Shown: piece by piece, positions 45,368-53,432 of the stretch | Layout: every line of letters begins with the position of its first letter | Position numbering within the stretch: position 1 is the stretch's first letter | Source: Cellulophaga baltica | GTDB taxonomy: Bacteria > Bacteroidota > Bacteroidia > Flavobacteriales > Flavobacteriaceae | Direction of reading: 5' to 3' | DNA length: 64,000 nt | NCBI RefSeq assembly: GCF_900102165.1 | Contig: NZ_FNBD01000001.1 | Coordinates: 584,337-648,336, forward strand | Notes under the pieces: generated by a model | Told to the model about the DNA's origin: nothing | The model's input: the letters and a program-made list of their open reading frames with translations, nothing else | The model's database searches: none | Translations under genes and position numbers: made by a program

Positions 45368-45375
45368 TAAATTTG
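45368..45375 (+). promoter_or_regulatory. -7 promoter element of the MarC-like gene
   Basis: TAAATTTG matches TAnnTTTG and ends 16 bases before the ATG at 45392. Confidence 0.45.
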
Positions 45376-45391
45376 CACATATTTTTAAGTT

Positions 45392-45970
45392 ATGGAATTT
45401 CATTTCGATTTTAAAGAAATTGCTACAGCAACAATGGTTTTGTTTGCTGTCATTGATATATTAGGAAGCATCCCAATTATTATAGGTTTACGAAATAAAG
45501 TAGGTCATATACAATCTGAAAAAGCCTCTATTGTTGCGGCTATTATCATGGTAGCTTTTCTTTTTATTGGAGATGAGATCCTAAATTTAATTGGAATAGA
45601 TGTAAACTCCTTCGCCGTTGCTGGTTCCTTCATTATCTTCTTTCTAGCTATAGAAATGATTTTAGGGATTACACTTTACCGAGATGATGCTCCAGAAAGC
45701 GCTTCTATCGTACCTATAGCTTTTCCGTTAATAGCAGGTGCCGGTACTATGACATCTATCTTATCATTACGTGCAGAATATTTTGTAGAGAACATCATAG
45801 TTGCTATTATCATCAACATTATCTTTGTATACTTAGTTTTGAAATCTTCTAAGAGAATTGAAAAACTACTAGGACAAACAGGATTAAGTGTCATAAGAAA
45901 AGTTTTTGGTGTTATCTTACTGGCCATTGCCGTAAAATTATTCGCAGCGAATATTAATGAACTTTTTTAA
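45392..45970 (+). CDS. MarC family integral membrane protein
   Basis: A 192-aa protein with six predicted membrane helices. Family traits are the opening ATMVLFAVIDILGSIPIIIG (DxxGxxP motif), VAGSFIIFFLAIEMILGI, and IVPIAFPLIAGAGTMTSIL (the P-x-G-x-G region), then LSVIRKVFGVILLAIAVKLF at the end. Despite the name, MarC proteins are not proven antibiotic-resistance factors, and the function remains unclear. A small two-helix membrane protein gene follows 22 bases later. Confidence 0.9.
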   Translation: MEFHFDFKEIATATMVLFAVIDILGSIPIIIGLRNKVGHIQSEKASIVAAIIMVAFLFIGDEILNLIGIDVNSFAVAGSFIIFFLAIEMILGITLYRDDAPESASIVPIAFPLIAGAGTMTSILSLRAEYFVENIIVAIIINIIFVYLVLKSSKRIEKLLGQTGLSVIRKVFGVILLAIAVKLFAANINELF

Positions 45971-45992
45971 ATAAATTTCAAAATTCTGAAAC

Positions 45993-46196
45993 ATGACTAA
46001 AATCGTAAGTATTGTATTGATCGTTATAGCTGTTGCCTTAATTGTTTATAATGCAACCGTTATAGATTTTAATAACCCACTACAAGGAGACAGCGTTATT
46101 GCGCTTATAGGAATCGTGGCAGCACTTTGCGCTATTGTTTTAATTGTAATCTTTATGATGTCTAAGAAAATTCAGCAAAAAGTAGAAGGCAATTAG
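45993..46196 (+). CDS. Small two-helix membrane protein (67 aa)
   Basis: Two hydrophobic helices (about 4-24 and 36-56) are separated by a short loop (DFNNPLQGDS) and followed by a basic tail (SKKIQQKVEGN). Function unknown. It is probably cotranscribed with the MarC-like gene. Its stop overlaps the convergent S41 peptidase stop by four bases. Confidence 0.75.
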   Translation: MTKIVSIVLIVIAVALIVYNATVIDFNNPLQGDSVIALIGIVAALCAIVLIVIFMMSKKIQQKVEGN

Positions 46197-47830
46197 TTTA
46201 CCGCTTCTACTCTTTCCTCCTGATTTAAATTTCTATTTGGGTTATCCAAATCTAATACCTTAAGAAGCATACTATCATCTTGTCCTTTTATGATAGCGTA
46301 TGCATTAGGATTAAATATTTGCTCTGCAATAGATGCCTTGATATACAGTTTTATTTTGCCTTCAAAATCTTTATAATTAAAAGCATTATATCCTTGTGCA
46401 CCAAATTGAACCATATAATCCACAAATTTCTGAAATAGGATATCATCTACCTTAAAGTTTTTGATAAACAGATCTTCGGTATAATCCTTATAACGCGTTC
46501 TATCTTCTTCTAAATGAGTAAATGCAAACCTAGATAAGATACCTACACTTTCTAAAGAAGAAATAGTTTCTTCATCATAATCTCCTATAGGTACAAAAAC
46601 GTCTGGAATAATACCGCCACCGCCATATACTACTTTCCCTTTTGGGGTTGTAAATTTCAAAGAATCGGCCACTTTAATACTATCTACAGATACCAACTCA
46701 CCACTTGAATAACGATCTGTAAATTTCTGATAGTAATCTTTATGTCCTTTGGTATAATCTTTTTGAATAGAACGCCCTGTAGGGGTATAATATCTAGAAA
46801 TGGTTAAACGCACTGCAGAACCATCACCTAATTCCATTTCTCTTTGCACTAAGCCTTTTCCAAAAGATCTTCTCCCTACTATAGTCCCCACATCATTGTC
46901 TTGCAACGCCCCTGCAATAATTTCACTAGCAGATGCGGAACGCTCATTAATCAGCACATAAATAGGCTTATTTTCAAAACTTCCTTTATCGGTTGCAAAC
47001 GCTTTATCTATTTCTCCTTTTTTATTTTTAGTAAATAAAATTAATTTACCATCTACCAAAAACTCATCGGCCATTTGCTCTGCAATACCTAAGTATCCCC
47101 CAGGATTATCTCGCAAGTCTAACACTAGTTTCTTAGCCCCTTGTTGCTGTAACTTTCCTAATGCTTGCTTAAACTCTTTGAAGGTAGATTCTGCAAACCT
47201 ATTTACTTTTATATACGCAATATCACCTTCTAGCATATAAGCGGCTTCTACACTCTTTAAAGGTATATTGCCTCGCTTTATGGTGATAGAAAATGTTTTA
47301 TCGTCTTGCTTACGGTAAATTTTAAGCTTTACGGAAGTTCCTCTCTTTCCTTTGAGTTTTTCAATAATAACTTCATTCGGAATGTCTTTTCCAAACAAGG
47401 TATCATTATCTGCCATTAAAATACGATCCCCTGGTTTTATGCCTTTATTAAAACTGGGTCCATCTTCTATAGTTCTCACTACAGAAATAGTATCTTTTTC
47501 CATAAAAAAGCTCACTCCGATTCCTACGAAATCACCTTTCATACTCTCAGATACTTTAGCCATATCTTTTTTAGGAATATAAACGGAGTGCGGATCTAAT
47601 TTATCTAGAATATTATTTACAGCAACATCAACAATACTATCTGTATTTATCTCGTCAACGTACTCGTAATCAATATAATCTATTAACCTGTTTAGCTTAT
47701 CTTTTTTTGAATTGGTTGAAAATAGTTTCTCTGGAGAGTCGTTAAAATGAAGTTTTCCACCAACAAAAACACCTATTGCAAGGGATCCGGCTACTATAAT
47801 AGGCCATAAATACTGTTGTTTATTCTTCAT
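46193..47830 (-). CDS. C-terminal processing protease (S41 family, CtpA/Prc-like)
   Basis: A 545-aa periplasmic serine protease with an N-terminal membrane anchor (LWPIIVAGSLAIGVFVGG). A PDZ domain (about 90-180) contains GIGVSFFMEKDTISVV and KGIKPGDRILM. The S41 core has LVLDLRDNPGGYLGIAEQMA, the nucleophile Ser in NERSASASEIIAGAL (near residue 305) and the general-base Lys in GRRSFGKGLVQ, about 25 residues later. About 150 C-terminal residues follow the core. It lies 15 bases after the dCMP deaminase gene, in the same direction. Confidence 0.94.
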   Translation of the reverse strand: MKNKQQYLWPIIVAGSLAIGVFVGGKLHFNDSPEKLFSTNSKKDKLNRLIDYIDYEYVDEINTDSIVDVAVNNILDKLDPHSVYIPKKDMAKVSESMKGDFVGIGVSFFMEKDTISVVRTIEDGPSFNKGIKPGDRILMADNDTLFGKDIPNEVIIEKLKGKRGTSVKLKIYRKQDDKTFSITIKRGNIPLKSVEAAYMLEGDIAYIKVNRFAESTFKEFKQALGKLQQQGAKKLVLDLRDNPGGYLGIAEQMADEFLVDGKLILFTKNKKGEIDKAFATDKGSFENKPIYVLINERSASASEIIAGALQDNDVGTIVGRRSFGKGLVQREMELGDGSAVRLTISRYYTPTGRSIQKDYTKGHKDYYQKFTDRYSSGELVSVDSIKVADSLKFTTPKGKVVYGGGGIIPDVFVPIGDYDEETISSLESVGILSRFAFTHLEEDRTRYKDYTEDLFIKNFKVDDILFQKFVDYMVQFGAQGYNAFNYKDFEGKIKLYIKASIAEQIFNPNAYAIIKGQDDSMLLKVLDLDNPNRNLNQEERVEAVN

Positions 47831-47845
47831 TTAATGCGTGGTTAC

Positions 47846-48286
47846 TTAGGATATATTTTCTTTAATTTCAGATAAGTGAACTAATTCTACTCCTGCTTTT
47901 TGTAAAAATTGAAGTCCAGAATCGTCTTTATATCCATTTTGATATACAACACGTTTTATGCCAGATTGATGTATTAACTTACTACACTCCTTACAAGGTG
48001 ATAAAGTAATGTATAATGTAGCGCCATTACAAGACTGCGTGGATGAGGCTACTTTAGAGATTGCATTAGCTTCAGCATGTAACACATACCATTTTGTATA
48101 CCCCTCTTCATCTTCACAATGATTTTCAAAACCAGTTGGGGTGCCATTATATCCATCGGAAATAATCATCCTGTCTTTTACAATTATAGCTCCAACTTGT
48201 TTTCTTTTACAGAAAGATAATTTTCCCCACTCACTAGCCATTCTAAGGTAGGCCTTATCGTATTTTTTTTGTTTGCTATCTTTCAT
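47846..48286 (-). CDS. dCMP deaminase family protein (ComEB-like)
   Basis: A 146-aa zinc deaminase, most likely dCMP to dUMP for thymidylate supply. Zinc and catalytic motifs are YVLHAEANAISKVA (HAE) and TLSPCKECSKLIHQSGI (PCxxC). The opening YLRMASEWGKLSFCKRKQVG and GYNGTPTGFENHCEDE are standard for the family. Together with dgt and nrdBA it concerns dNTP pools. Followed 15 bases later by the S41 peptidase gene. Confidence 0.92.
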   Translation of the reverse strand: MKDSKQKKYDKAYLRMASEWGKLSFCKRKQVGAIIVKDRMIISDGYNGTPTGFENHCEDEEGYTKWYVLHAEANAISKVASSTQSCNGATLYITLSPCKECSKLIHQSGIKRVVYQNGYKDDSGLQFLQKAGVELVHLSEIKENIS

Positions 48287-48374
48287 AAAAGCGGTAAAGG
48301 CTATTTAAATAAAGTACTAAGATACCTGCTTTCCGCTATCTCTACAACCACAAAGGGTTAATTTTAAGTGAAAA

Positions 48375-48959
48375 TCAAAAAGGGAAAGTAGCTATTAACA
48401 TTGGAATTGTGATTAAAAGTACGGCAATAGAAGCGATTATAATATATATTGACTGCTTTACCTTGAACACATTCTGCATTAGCCAAGCTACTATCAAAAC
48501 GGAAATAACAATTACTAATTGTGAAAGCTCTATACCAAATGCAAAACCCAGCAGGGGTGTTATTTTATCTTCTTCCTCTGCCATTAGCATTTTAAAATAG
48601 TTTGAAAATCCAAATCCGTGAATTAATCCAAAACAAGCCGTTGCTATACTATGCAAAAACATGCTTTTGTGCTGCACATCTGCTTTTACATATACTAAAT
48701 TAAAAACAGCAGTAATAAAAATGGTCACAGGAATTAAAAACTCTATAAAACCTACGTTTACAACTAGTATTTCATAAGTAGATAATGCCAAAGACAAGCA
48801 ATGTGTTGCTGTAAAAATTGATGCTAAAAGCAATACTTTTTTCCAACTCTTAAAGCTAAAAGGAATGGTGAGCGCTGCCAGAAATAAAATATGATCATAA
48901 GCAGAAAGGTCTAATACATGCTCTAATCCCATTTTAATATAAAACCAAAAATCTCCCAT
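48375..48959 (-). CDS. HupE/UreJ-like membrane protein
   Basis: A 194-aa protein with about six membrane helices. The opening GLEHVLDLSAYDHILFLAAL contains the HVLxGxDHxLF-like pattern of HupE/UreJ proteins, and FTATHCLSLALS and CFGLIHGFGFSNYFKMLM repeat the histidine-rich helix theme seen in nickel permeases. It may be a metal transporter, but no hydrogenase or urease genes are present. A GTG at 48965 is in frame; the ATG at 48959 is preferred. Promoter element at 48980-48987. Confidence 0.85.
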   Translation of the reverse strand: MGDFWFYIKMGLEHVLDLSAYDHILFLAALTIPFSFKSWKKVLLLASIFTATHCLSLALSTYEILVVNVGFIEFLIPVTIFITAVFNLVYVKADVQHKSMFLHSIATACFGLIHGFGFSNYFKMLMAEEEDKITPLLGFAFGIELSQLVIVISVLIVAWLMQNVFKVKQSIYIIIASIAVLLITIPMLIATFPF

Positions 48960-48979
48960 AACCACATCTTAATAAGCAG

Positions 48980-48987
48980 CAAAATTA
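48980..48987 (-). promoter_or_regulatory. -7 promoter element of the HupE-like gene
   Basis: TAATTTTG on the minus strand matches TAnnTTTG, 20 bases upstream of the ATG at 48959. Confidence 0.4.
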
Positions 48988-49105
48988 CAATTTTTACTTT
49001 TTATACTTACAGATTAGAGACATAAAAGAACTCAACTAAAAAAGGCACTAGGTTATTTCATTATACCTTTTTAAGTTTTTTCCTTAGGCTATTCCTAGCT
49101 ATTCA

Positions 49106-49786
49106 TTAGTTAAGGCCACGTTCTTTTTGAATTGTTTCGTAGGCCATTTGTACTTCTTTAAATTTTTCTTCTGCCCCTTTTTTAATCGCTTGATCATCTG
49201 TAATCACGCGATCTGGATGGTATTTTTTAGCCATAGTTCTATAGGCCTTTTTAACATCATCATCTGTAGCAGACTTTTCTATTTCTAAAATCTTATATGC
49301 ATTGTCTGCAGATTTGATAAACATAGCCTTGATACTCTCAAACTCATTACCGCCAATTCTTAAATAACCAGCAATTTCTTGAATTTTACTTACTTCTGCC
49401 CCACTTACATTACCATCTGCTTGTGCAATAGAGAAAAGAAAGTGAATTAATTGTAACCGCACCTCTACACGCGTTCTTTGATTCATGTAATCACAGATAC
49501 GTTGCGCAGATACCTCTCTCTTTTTTATCACATCATTAAATGTTCTAAAAATGGCATTGGCTTTATCTTTTCCATAGGTAGCCACAAAGTAACGTTGCAC
49601 ATACTCCATTTCACTCGGACTCACCTTACCATCTGCTTTAATTACGATGGAACAAAGCGAAAGTAAATTAAGTTCAAAATCTGCAGGACTAACCGTTTTA
49701 GAATTTGTAGAAAAAGTTGTTATTTTAGTTTTACTGAATACTTTTCGAAGGATATAAAATATAACGATAAGAAAAATCCACTTCAT
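49106..49786 (-). CDS. TerB-like and DnaJ domain protein (DjlA-like co-chaperone)
   Basis: A 226-aa protein with an N-terminal membrane helix (WIFLIVIFYILRKVF), a TerB-like helical domain (about 35-145; CSIVIKADGKVSPSEMEYVQ and AQADGNVSGAEVSKIQEIAG are its two acidic DGxVS repeats) and a C-terminal J domain (about 160-226) ending KAYRTMAKKYHPDRVITDD. The HPD motif that stimulates DnaK ATPase is intact. The layout equals E. coli DjlA, a membrane-anchored DnaK co-chaperone. Promoter element at 49805-49812. Confidence 0.92.
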   Translation of the reverse strand: MKWIFLIVIFYILRKVFSKTKITTFSTNSKTVSPADFELNLLSLCSIVIKADGKVSPSEMEYVQRYFVATYGKDKANAIFRTFNDVIKKREVSAQRICDYMNQRTRVEVRLQLIHFLFSIAQADGNVSGAEVSKIQEIAGYLRIGGNEFESIKAMFIKSADNAYKILEIEKSATDDDVKKAYRTMAKKYHPDRVITDDQAIKKGAEEKFKEVQMAYETIQKERGLN

Positions 49787-49804
49787 GCTTTCAAAAATTT
49801 AGGC

Positions 49805-49812
49805 CAAAGATA
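49805..49812 (-). promoter_or_regulatory. -7 promoter element of the TerB-DnaJ gene
   Basis: TATCTTTG on the minus strand matches TAnnTTTG, 18 bases upstream of the ATG at 49786. Confidence 0.45.
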
Positions 49813-49880
49813 TAATTTTCCATTACAAAAAATGCTGTAATGAAAAGTTAAGGAGTTAAGAAGAACTACGACAAATTGGT

Positions 49881-49888
49881 TATCTTTG
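49881..49888 (+). promoter_or_regulatory. -7 promoter element of the bacilliredoxin gene
   Basis: TATCTTTG matches TAnnTTTG. It overlaps the possible upstream start at 49886 and so supports the ATG at 49922. Confidence 0.5.
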
Positions 49889-49921
49889 AATAATTATATA
49901 AATAGATTAAAAAATAAGACT

Positions 49922-50332
49922 ATGTATCCTGCAGAATTAGTAAAACCGATGAGAGAAGACCTAGCATCTGCTGGGTTTGAAGAATTACATACCGCTGAAG
50001 CAGTTGAAAAAGCTGTTAATGCAGAAGGAACAACATTAGTAGTTGTAAATTCTGTTTGTGGTTGCGCCGCAGCTAACGCAAGACCAGCAGCAAAATTTAG
50101 CTTAACCAATAGCAAAAAACCAGATCATATTGTAACGGTTTTTGCTGGTGTAGATTTTGACGCTGTTGATAAAGCAAGAAGTTTAATGGTTCCTTTTCCT
50201 CCATCATCACCATGTATGGCATTATTTAAAGATGGCGAATTGGTTCATATGATTGAGCGTCACCATATTGAAGGTAGACCAGCAGAAGTTATTGCAGATA
50301 ATTTAATGGCTGCTTATAACGAATTCTGTTAA
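49922..50332 (+). CDS. BrxA/BrxB family bacilliredoxin (YphP-like)
   Basis: A 136-aa thioredoxin-fold protein. The active site is the unusual CGC motif in VVNSVCGCAAANARPA (near residue 45), which defines bacilliredoxins. It is followed by TVFAGVDFDAVDKARS and PPSSPCMALFKDGELVHMIE. Bacilliredoxins remove bacillithiol from S-bacillithiolated proteins after oxidative stress, implying that this organism makes bacillithiol. The start at 49922 (MYPAELVKPMREDL) is preferred to 49886 because the promoter overlaps the latter and the family begins here. It ends in a hairpin and a terminator. Confidence 0.93.
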   Translation: MYPAELVKPMREDLASAGFEELHTAEAVEKAVNAEGTTLVVVNSVCGCAAANARPAAKFSLTNSKKPDHIVTVFAGVDFDAVDKARSLMVPFPPSSPCMALFKDGELVHMIERHHIEGRPAEVIADNLMAAYNEFC

Positions 50333-50334
50333 TT

Positions 50335-50363
50335 TTAAAATGCGGTTTATTCCTGCATTTTAA
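50335..50363 (+). repeat. Small stem-loop just after the bacilliredoxin stop
   Basis: TTAAAATGC (50335-50343) pairs perfectly with GCATTTTAA (50355-50363). It lies directly after the stop, ahead of the main terminator, and may protect the 3' end. Confidence 0.4.
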
Positions 50364-50386
50364 ATGAAACGATAAAATTTTATTTT

Positions 50387-50416
50387 AAAAACCGTTCTAT
50401 ATAGAGCGGTTTTTTA
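50387..50416 (+). terminator. Terminator of the bacilliredoxin gene, overlapping the next promoter
   Basis: AAAAACCGTTCTA (50387-50399) pairs with TAGAGCGGTTTTT (50402-50414), with one GT pair. The T-run continues into TATTTTTG, the promoter -7 element of the next gene. Confidence 0.75.
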
Positions 50417-50422
50417 TTTTTG
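50415..50422 (+). promoter_or_regulatory. -7 promoter element of the acyltransferase gene, leaderless candidate
   Basis: TATTTTTG matches TAnnTTTG and ends only 4 bases before the ATG at 50427, so the mRNA would have almost no leader. Confidence 0.45.
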
Positions 50423-50426
50423 TACC

Positions 50427-51158
50427 ATGCAAAAAATTCTGGCATATCCGTTAAGTGCACTCTACCTCGTTTGTTTTGGGTTGACACTTTTATTTTTTCA
50501 CCCCATACAGTGGCTCGCTAATAACCTGTTTGGTTATCCGGGGCTTAAAAGAGTGGTGAGTGTTTTGAACTTTAGTTTAATGAAATGTTCTCATATTATT
50601 GGAACAAGGTATAGCTTTAATAACCCCTACTCACTGCCAACAGAGCGTCCATTAATTCTGGTAGCAAACCATCAAAGCATGCTAGACATTCCACCTTTAA
50701 TTTGGTATTTGCGAAAGAATCATCCAAAATTTGTTAGTAAAATAGAGTTAGGAAAAGGAATTCCTAGTGTCTCTTACAACCTAGTTCACGGGGGTTCTGT
50801 TTTAATAGACCGAAAGGATAGCAAGCAAGCACTTAGTCAGATTATAAAATTAGGAAAGTACATAGAAACTCATCAAAGAAGTGCCGTAATTTTCCCCGAA
50901 GGAACAAGGAGCAGAACAGGACATCCTAAACCTTTCCAAACTACAGGATTAAAATTACTAATGAAAAATGCACCTTCCGCATTGATCGTTCCTATTAGCA
51001 TTAACAACTCTTGGAAAACCCTTCGTTACGGAAAATTTCCTAACGGATTGGGAAGTCATATTACCTTAGATGTACATCAACCTTTAGAAAACACAGGAAA
51101 TCTTGATGAACTAATCGTACAAATAGAAAGAGTAATAACCACAGGAGTACATATTTAA
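50427..51158 (+). CDS. 1-acyl-sn-glycerol-3-phosphate acyltransferase (PlsC family)
   Basis: A 243-aa membrane-associated acyltransferase that makes phosphatidic acid from lysophosphatidic acid. A hydrophobic N-terminal segment (about 4-25) precedes the catalytic NHQSMLDIPPLIW (HxxxxD motif), then KIELGKGIPSVSYNLVHGG, RKDSKQALSQI and the substrate-binding FPEGTRSRTGHPKPFQTTGL. Length and motif spacing fit PlsC. It ends one base before the HD-hydrolase ATG, so the two are cotranslated. Other lipid acyltransferases of the same family cannot be excluded. Confidence 0.92.
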   Translation: MQKILAYPLSALYLVCFGLTLLFFHPIQWLANNLFGYPGLKRVVSVLNFSLMKCSHIIGTRYSFNNPYSLPTERPLILVANHQSMLDIPPLIWYLRKNHPKFVSKIELGKGIPSVSYNLVHGGSVLIDRKDSKQALSQIIKLGKYIETHQRSAVIFPEGTRSRTGHPKPFQTTGLKLLMKNAPSALIVPISINNSWKTLRYGKFPNGLGSHITLDVHQPLENTGNLDELIVQIERVITTGVHI

Positions 51159-51824
51159 ATGACCAACACCACTATTGTAGAAGAAACTATTGCTTTTGTA
51201 AAAGAAACGTTACAAGGCGCAGAAGGCGGACATGATTGGTTTCATATTCAGCGCGTATTTAGAAATTCATTATTAATTGCTAAGGATGAAAAAGACATTG
51301 ATATTTTGGTGGTGAGCCTTGGGGCCCTACTCCATGATATTGCTGATGCAAAATTTCACGGTGGCGATGAGACAATTGGTCCTAAACTTGCCAAAGAGTT
51401 CCTTGACTCTTTAGGAGTTGACAAGGCTATTACAAAGCATGTGGTACAAATTATAGACAATATTTCCTTTAAAAAAACTTTGGAAAAAGGCGGCGTAAAA
51501 TTCTCTTCTAAAGAATTGGACATCATCCAAGATGCAGATCGTTTAGATGCTATAGGAGCCATAGGTATAGCTAGAACATTTAACTATGGTGGATTTAAAA
51601 ACAGGGAAATTTATAATCCTGATATTCCTCCTAATTTACATATGACCAAAGAAGAATACAAAAAATCTAGTGCGCCTACCATAAATCATTTTTACGAGAA
51701 ATTATTGCTTTTAAAAGATAAGATGAATACCAAAAACGGGAAGATCCTTGCAGAGCAGCGACACCAGTTTATGTTAGATTACTTAGAGCAATTTTCTCAT
51801 GAGTGGAATCCGCAATCGCTTTAA
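51159..51824 (+). CDS. HD-domain phosphohydrolase
   Basis: A 221-aa soluble protein with metal-binding HD motifs: GHDWFHIQRVFRNSLLIAKD (His), LGALLHDIADAKFHGGDE (HD) and IIQDADRLDAIGAIGIARTF (final Asp). This layout is that of the YedJ-like HD hydrolases, whose natural substrates are mostly unknown but are often phosphorylated nucleotides. Directly abuts the acyltransferase gene. No signal peptide. Confidence 0.9.
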   Translation: MTNTTIVEETIAFVKETLQGAEGGHDWFHIQRVFRNSLLIAKDEKDIDILVVSLGALLHDIADAKFHGGDETIGPKLAKEFLDSLGVDKAITKHVVQIIDNISFKKTLEKGGVKFSSKELDIIQDADRLDAIGAIGIARTFNYGGFKNREIYNPDIPPNLHMTKEEYKKSSAPTINHFYEKLLLLKDKMNTKNGKILAEQRHQFMLDYLEQFSHEWNPQSL

Positions 51825-51948
51825 CCTCCATTACAATCTTATCAATAAATAGACCTAAAATCTAATTTTATTCATATCTCGCATTTACATATTGCATAAT
51901 TAGCAAAATATCGTGTATTTTTAATACACATACTCAAACTAACTTATT

Positions 51949-53373
51949 ATGCAAAGAAGAAAATTCATTAAAAATGCCGCTGCTACAACTGCTGCATTCT
52001 CCATTGTACCTAGCTTTGTTTTAGGTAAAAATCACATTCCACCAAGTGACACCCTTTACATGGCCGGTTTTGGGATTGGTGGTAGAGGTGGTGGTGTCAT
52101 TAACGACTTAACCAATACTAAAAAAGTAAAATTTGTTGCGTATGCCGATGTAGATTATCGCCAAGTCAAAGACAGCCAAAAACTACATCCGAAAGCAAAA
52201 TTATACAAAGATTTTAGAACTGTTTATGACAAGCATCTAAATGATATTGACGCCATCATGGTGGCCACACCAGATCATACCCATGCTACAATAGCCTTAC
52301 CTTTTATGCGTGCAAAAAAGCACGCCTATGTAGAAAAGCCACTTACCCATAACATTCATGAAGCGCGTCTAATGACCATAGTTGCTAAAGAAAACGGTAT
52401 CGTTAGCCAAATGGGAAACCAAGGCGCTTCTAGTGATGGTAGTAGGCAAGCAAAAGAATGGATAGATTCTGGATTCATTGGCAAAATACACAAAGTAGAT
52501 TGCTGGACCAACAGACCCGTTTGGCCACAAGGAATACCCTTGCCAAAAGGAGGAGACCCCATCCCAAAAAAATTAGATTGGGATCTATGGCTAGGCCCTG
52601 CCGCAGACAGACCTTTCTATTCGGGATACTTGCCTTTCAAATGGCGCGGCTGGTGGGATTTTGGCACTGGAGCTTTAGGAGATATGGGCTGCCATATTAT
52701 GGAAACTCCGTTTAGCACATTAGGATTAGGATATCCCACAGAAGCAGAAGCCAGTTGTACCACTAATTGGGTAGGAGATTTTATAGAAGCAGATTACCCC
52801 CAATCTTGTCCTGCATCATCTATCGTACGCTTAAAGTTTAATACAGAAGCACACGGCGATATTGCATTGAATTGGTATGATGGCGGACTAAAGCCAGACC
52901 TACCAGATGAATTAAAAACTGGAGAAACTATTGGTGATAATGGGGGTGGAAGCATTTTTTACGGCACCAAAGGCATCTTAGTTACGGATACGTATTCTAG
53001 AAATGCTAGATTATTACCGTCTGAAACCATGCGCATGTTTAATCCTCCAAAACCCACATTAGCCCGAATAGAAGGTGATACTGCAGGTCATGCGATGAAT
53101 TTTGTAAATGGATGCATAGAAGGCACACCCACCTCATCAGATTTTGCAAAATCTGGCCCCTTAACAGAGGCCGTTTTAATGGGCAACTTAGCCATTAAAG
53201 CTTACCAATACAAGGAGTTAATTCCCGGTAAAAAAATTGGTGACTGGGAACCATTTGCTTACCCTGGAAGAAGAAAAATTTTATGGGATGGTGCGCAAAT
53301 GCGGGTCACTAATTATGACAAAGCCAATGAATGGATCAAAGGAAATTACCGTAAAGGTTGGGAGTTAAAATAA
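51949..53373 (+). CDS. Tat-exported Gfo/Idh/MocA family oxidoreductase
   Basis: A 474-aa NAD(P)-binding-fold protein with a twin-arginine leader (MQRRKFIKNAAATTAAFSIV), so it is exported folded, with its cofactor already bound. The Rossmann part includes GFGIGGRGGGVINDLTN, DAIMVATPDHTHATIALPFM and AYVEKPLTHNIHEAR (EKP motif). The C-terminal part has WWDFGTGALGDMGCHIMETP. Exported relatives include GH109 glycosidases, which use a tightly bound NAD to cleave glycosides by transient 3-oxidation, so it could act as a glycosidase rather than a dehydrogenase. It stands alone; the terminator is at 53382. Confidence 0.9.
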   Translation: MQRRKFIKNAAATTAAFSIVPSFVLGKNHIPPSDTLYMAGFGIGGRGGGVINDLTNTKKVKFVAYADVDYRQVKDSQKLHPKAKLYKDFRTVYDKHLNDIDAIMVATPDHTHATIALPFMRAKKHAYVEKPLTHNIHEARLMTIVAKENGIVSQMGNQGASSDGSRQAKEWIDSGFIGKIHKVDCWTNRPVWPQGIPLPKGGDPIPKKLDWDLWLGPAADRPFYSGYLPFKWRGWWDFGTGALGDMGCHIMETPFSTLGLGYPTEAEASCTTNWVGDFIEADYPQSCPASSIVRLKFNTEAHGDIALNWYDGGLKPDLPDELKTGETIGDNGGGSIFYGTKGILVTDTYSRNARLLPSETMRMFNPPKPTLARIEGDTAGHAMNFVNGCIEGTPTSSDFAKSGPLTEAVLMGNLAIKAYQYKELIPGKKIGDWEPFAYPGRRKILWDGAQMRVTNYDKANEWIKGNYRKGWELK

Positions 53374-53381
53374 TAAACTAA

Positions 53382-53414
53382 AAAAAGGCTTGGAGAAAAC
53401 CCCAAGCCTTTTTC
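53382..53414. terminator. Bidirectional terminator
   Basis: AAAAAGGCTTGG (53382-53393) pairs perfectly with CCAAGCCTTTTT (53402-53413). It lies between the convergent Gfo/Idh/MocA and FrnE-like genes. Confidence 0.88.
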
Positions 53415-53432
53415 ACCTAAACATAAAAACAC

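Noticed and set aside
51913..51929. Hairpin GTGTATT-TTT-AATACAC upstream of the Gfo/Idh/MocA gene
   Set aside because: Only 7 bp of AT-rich stem. It may be regulatory, but I cannot separate it from chance.
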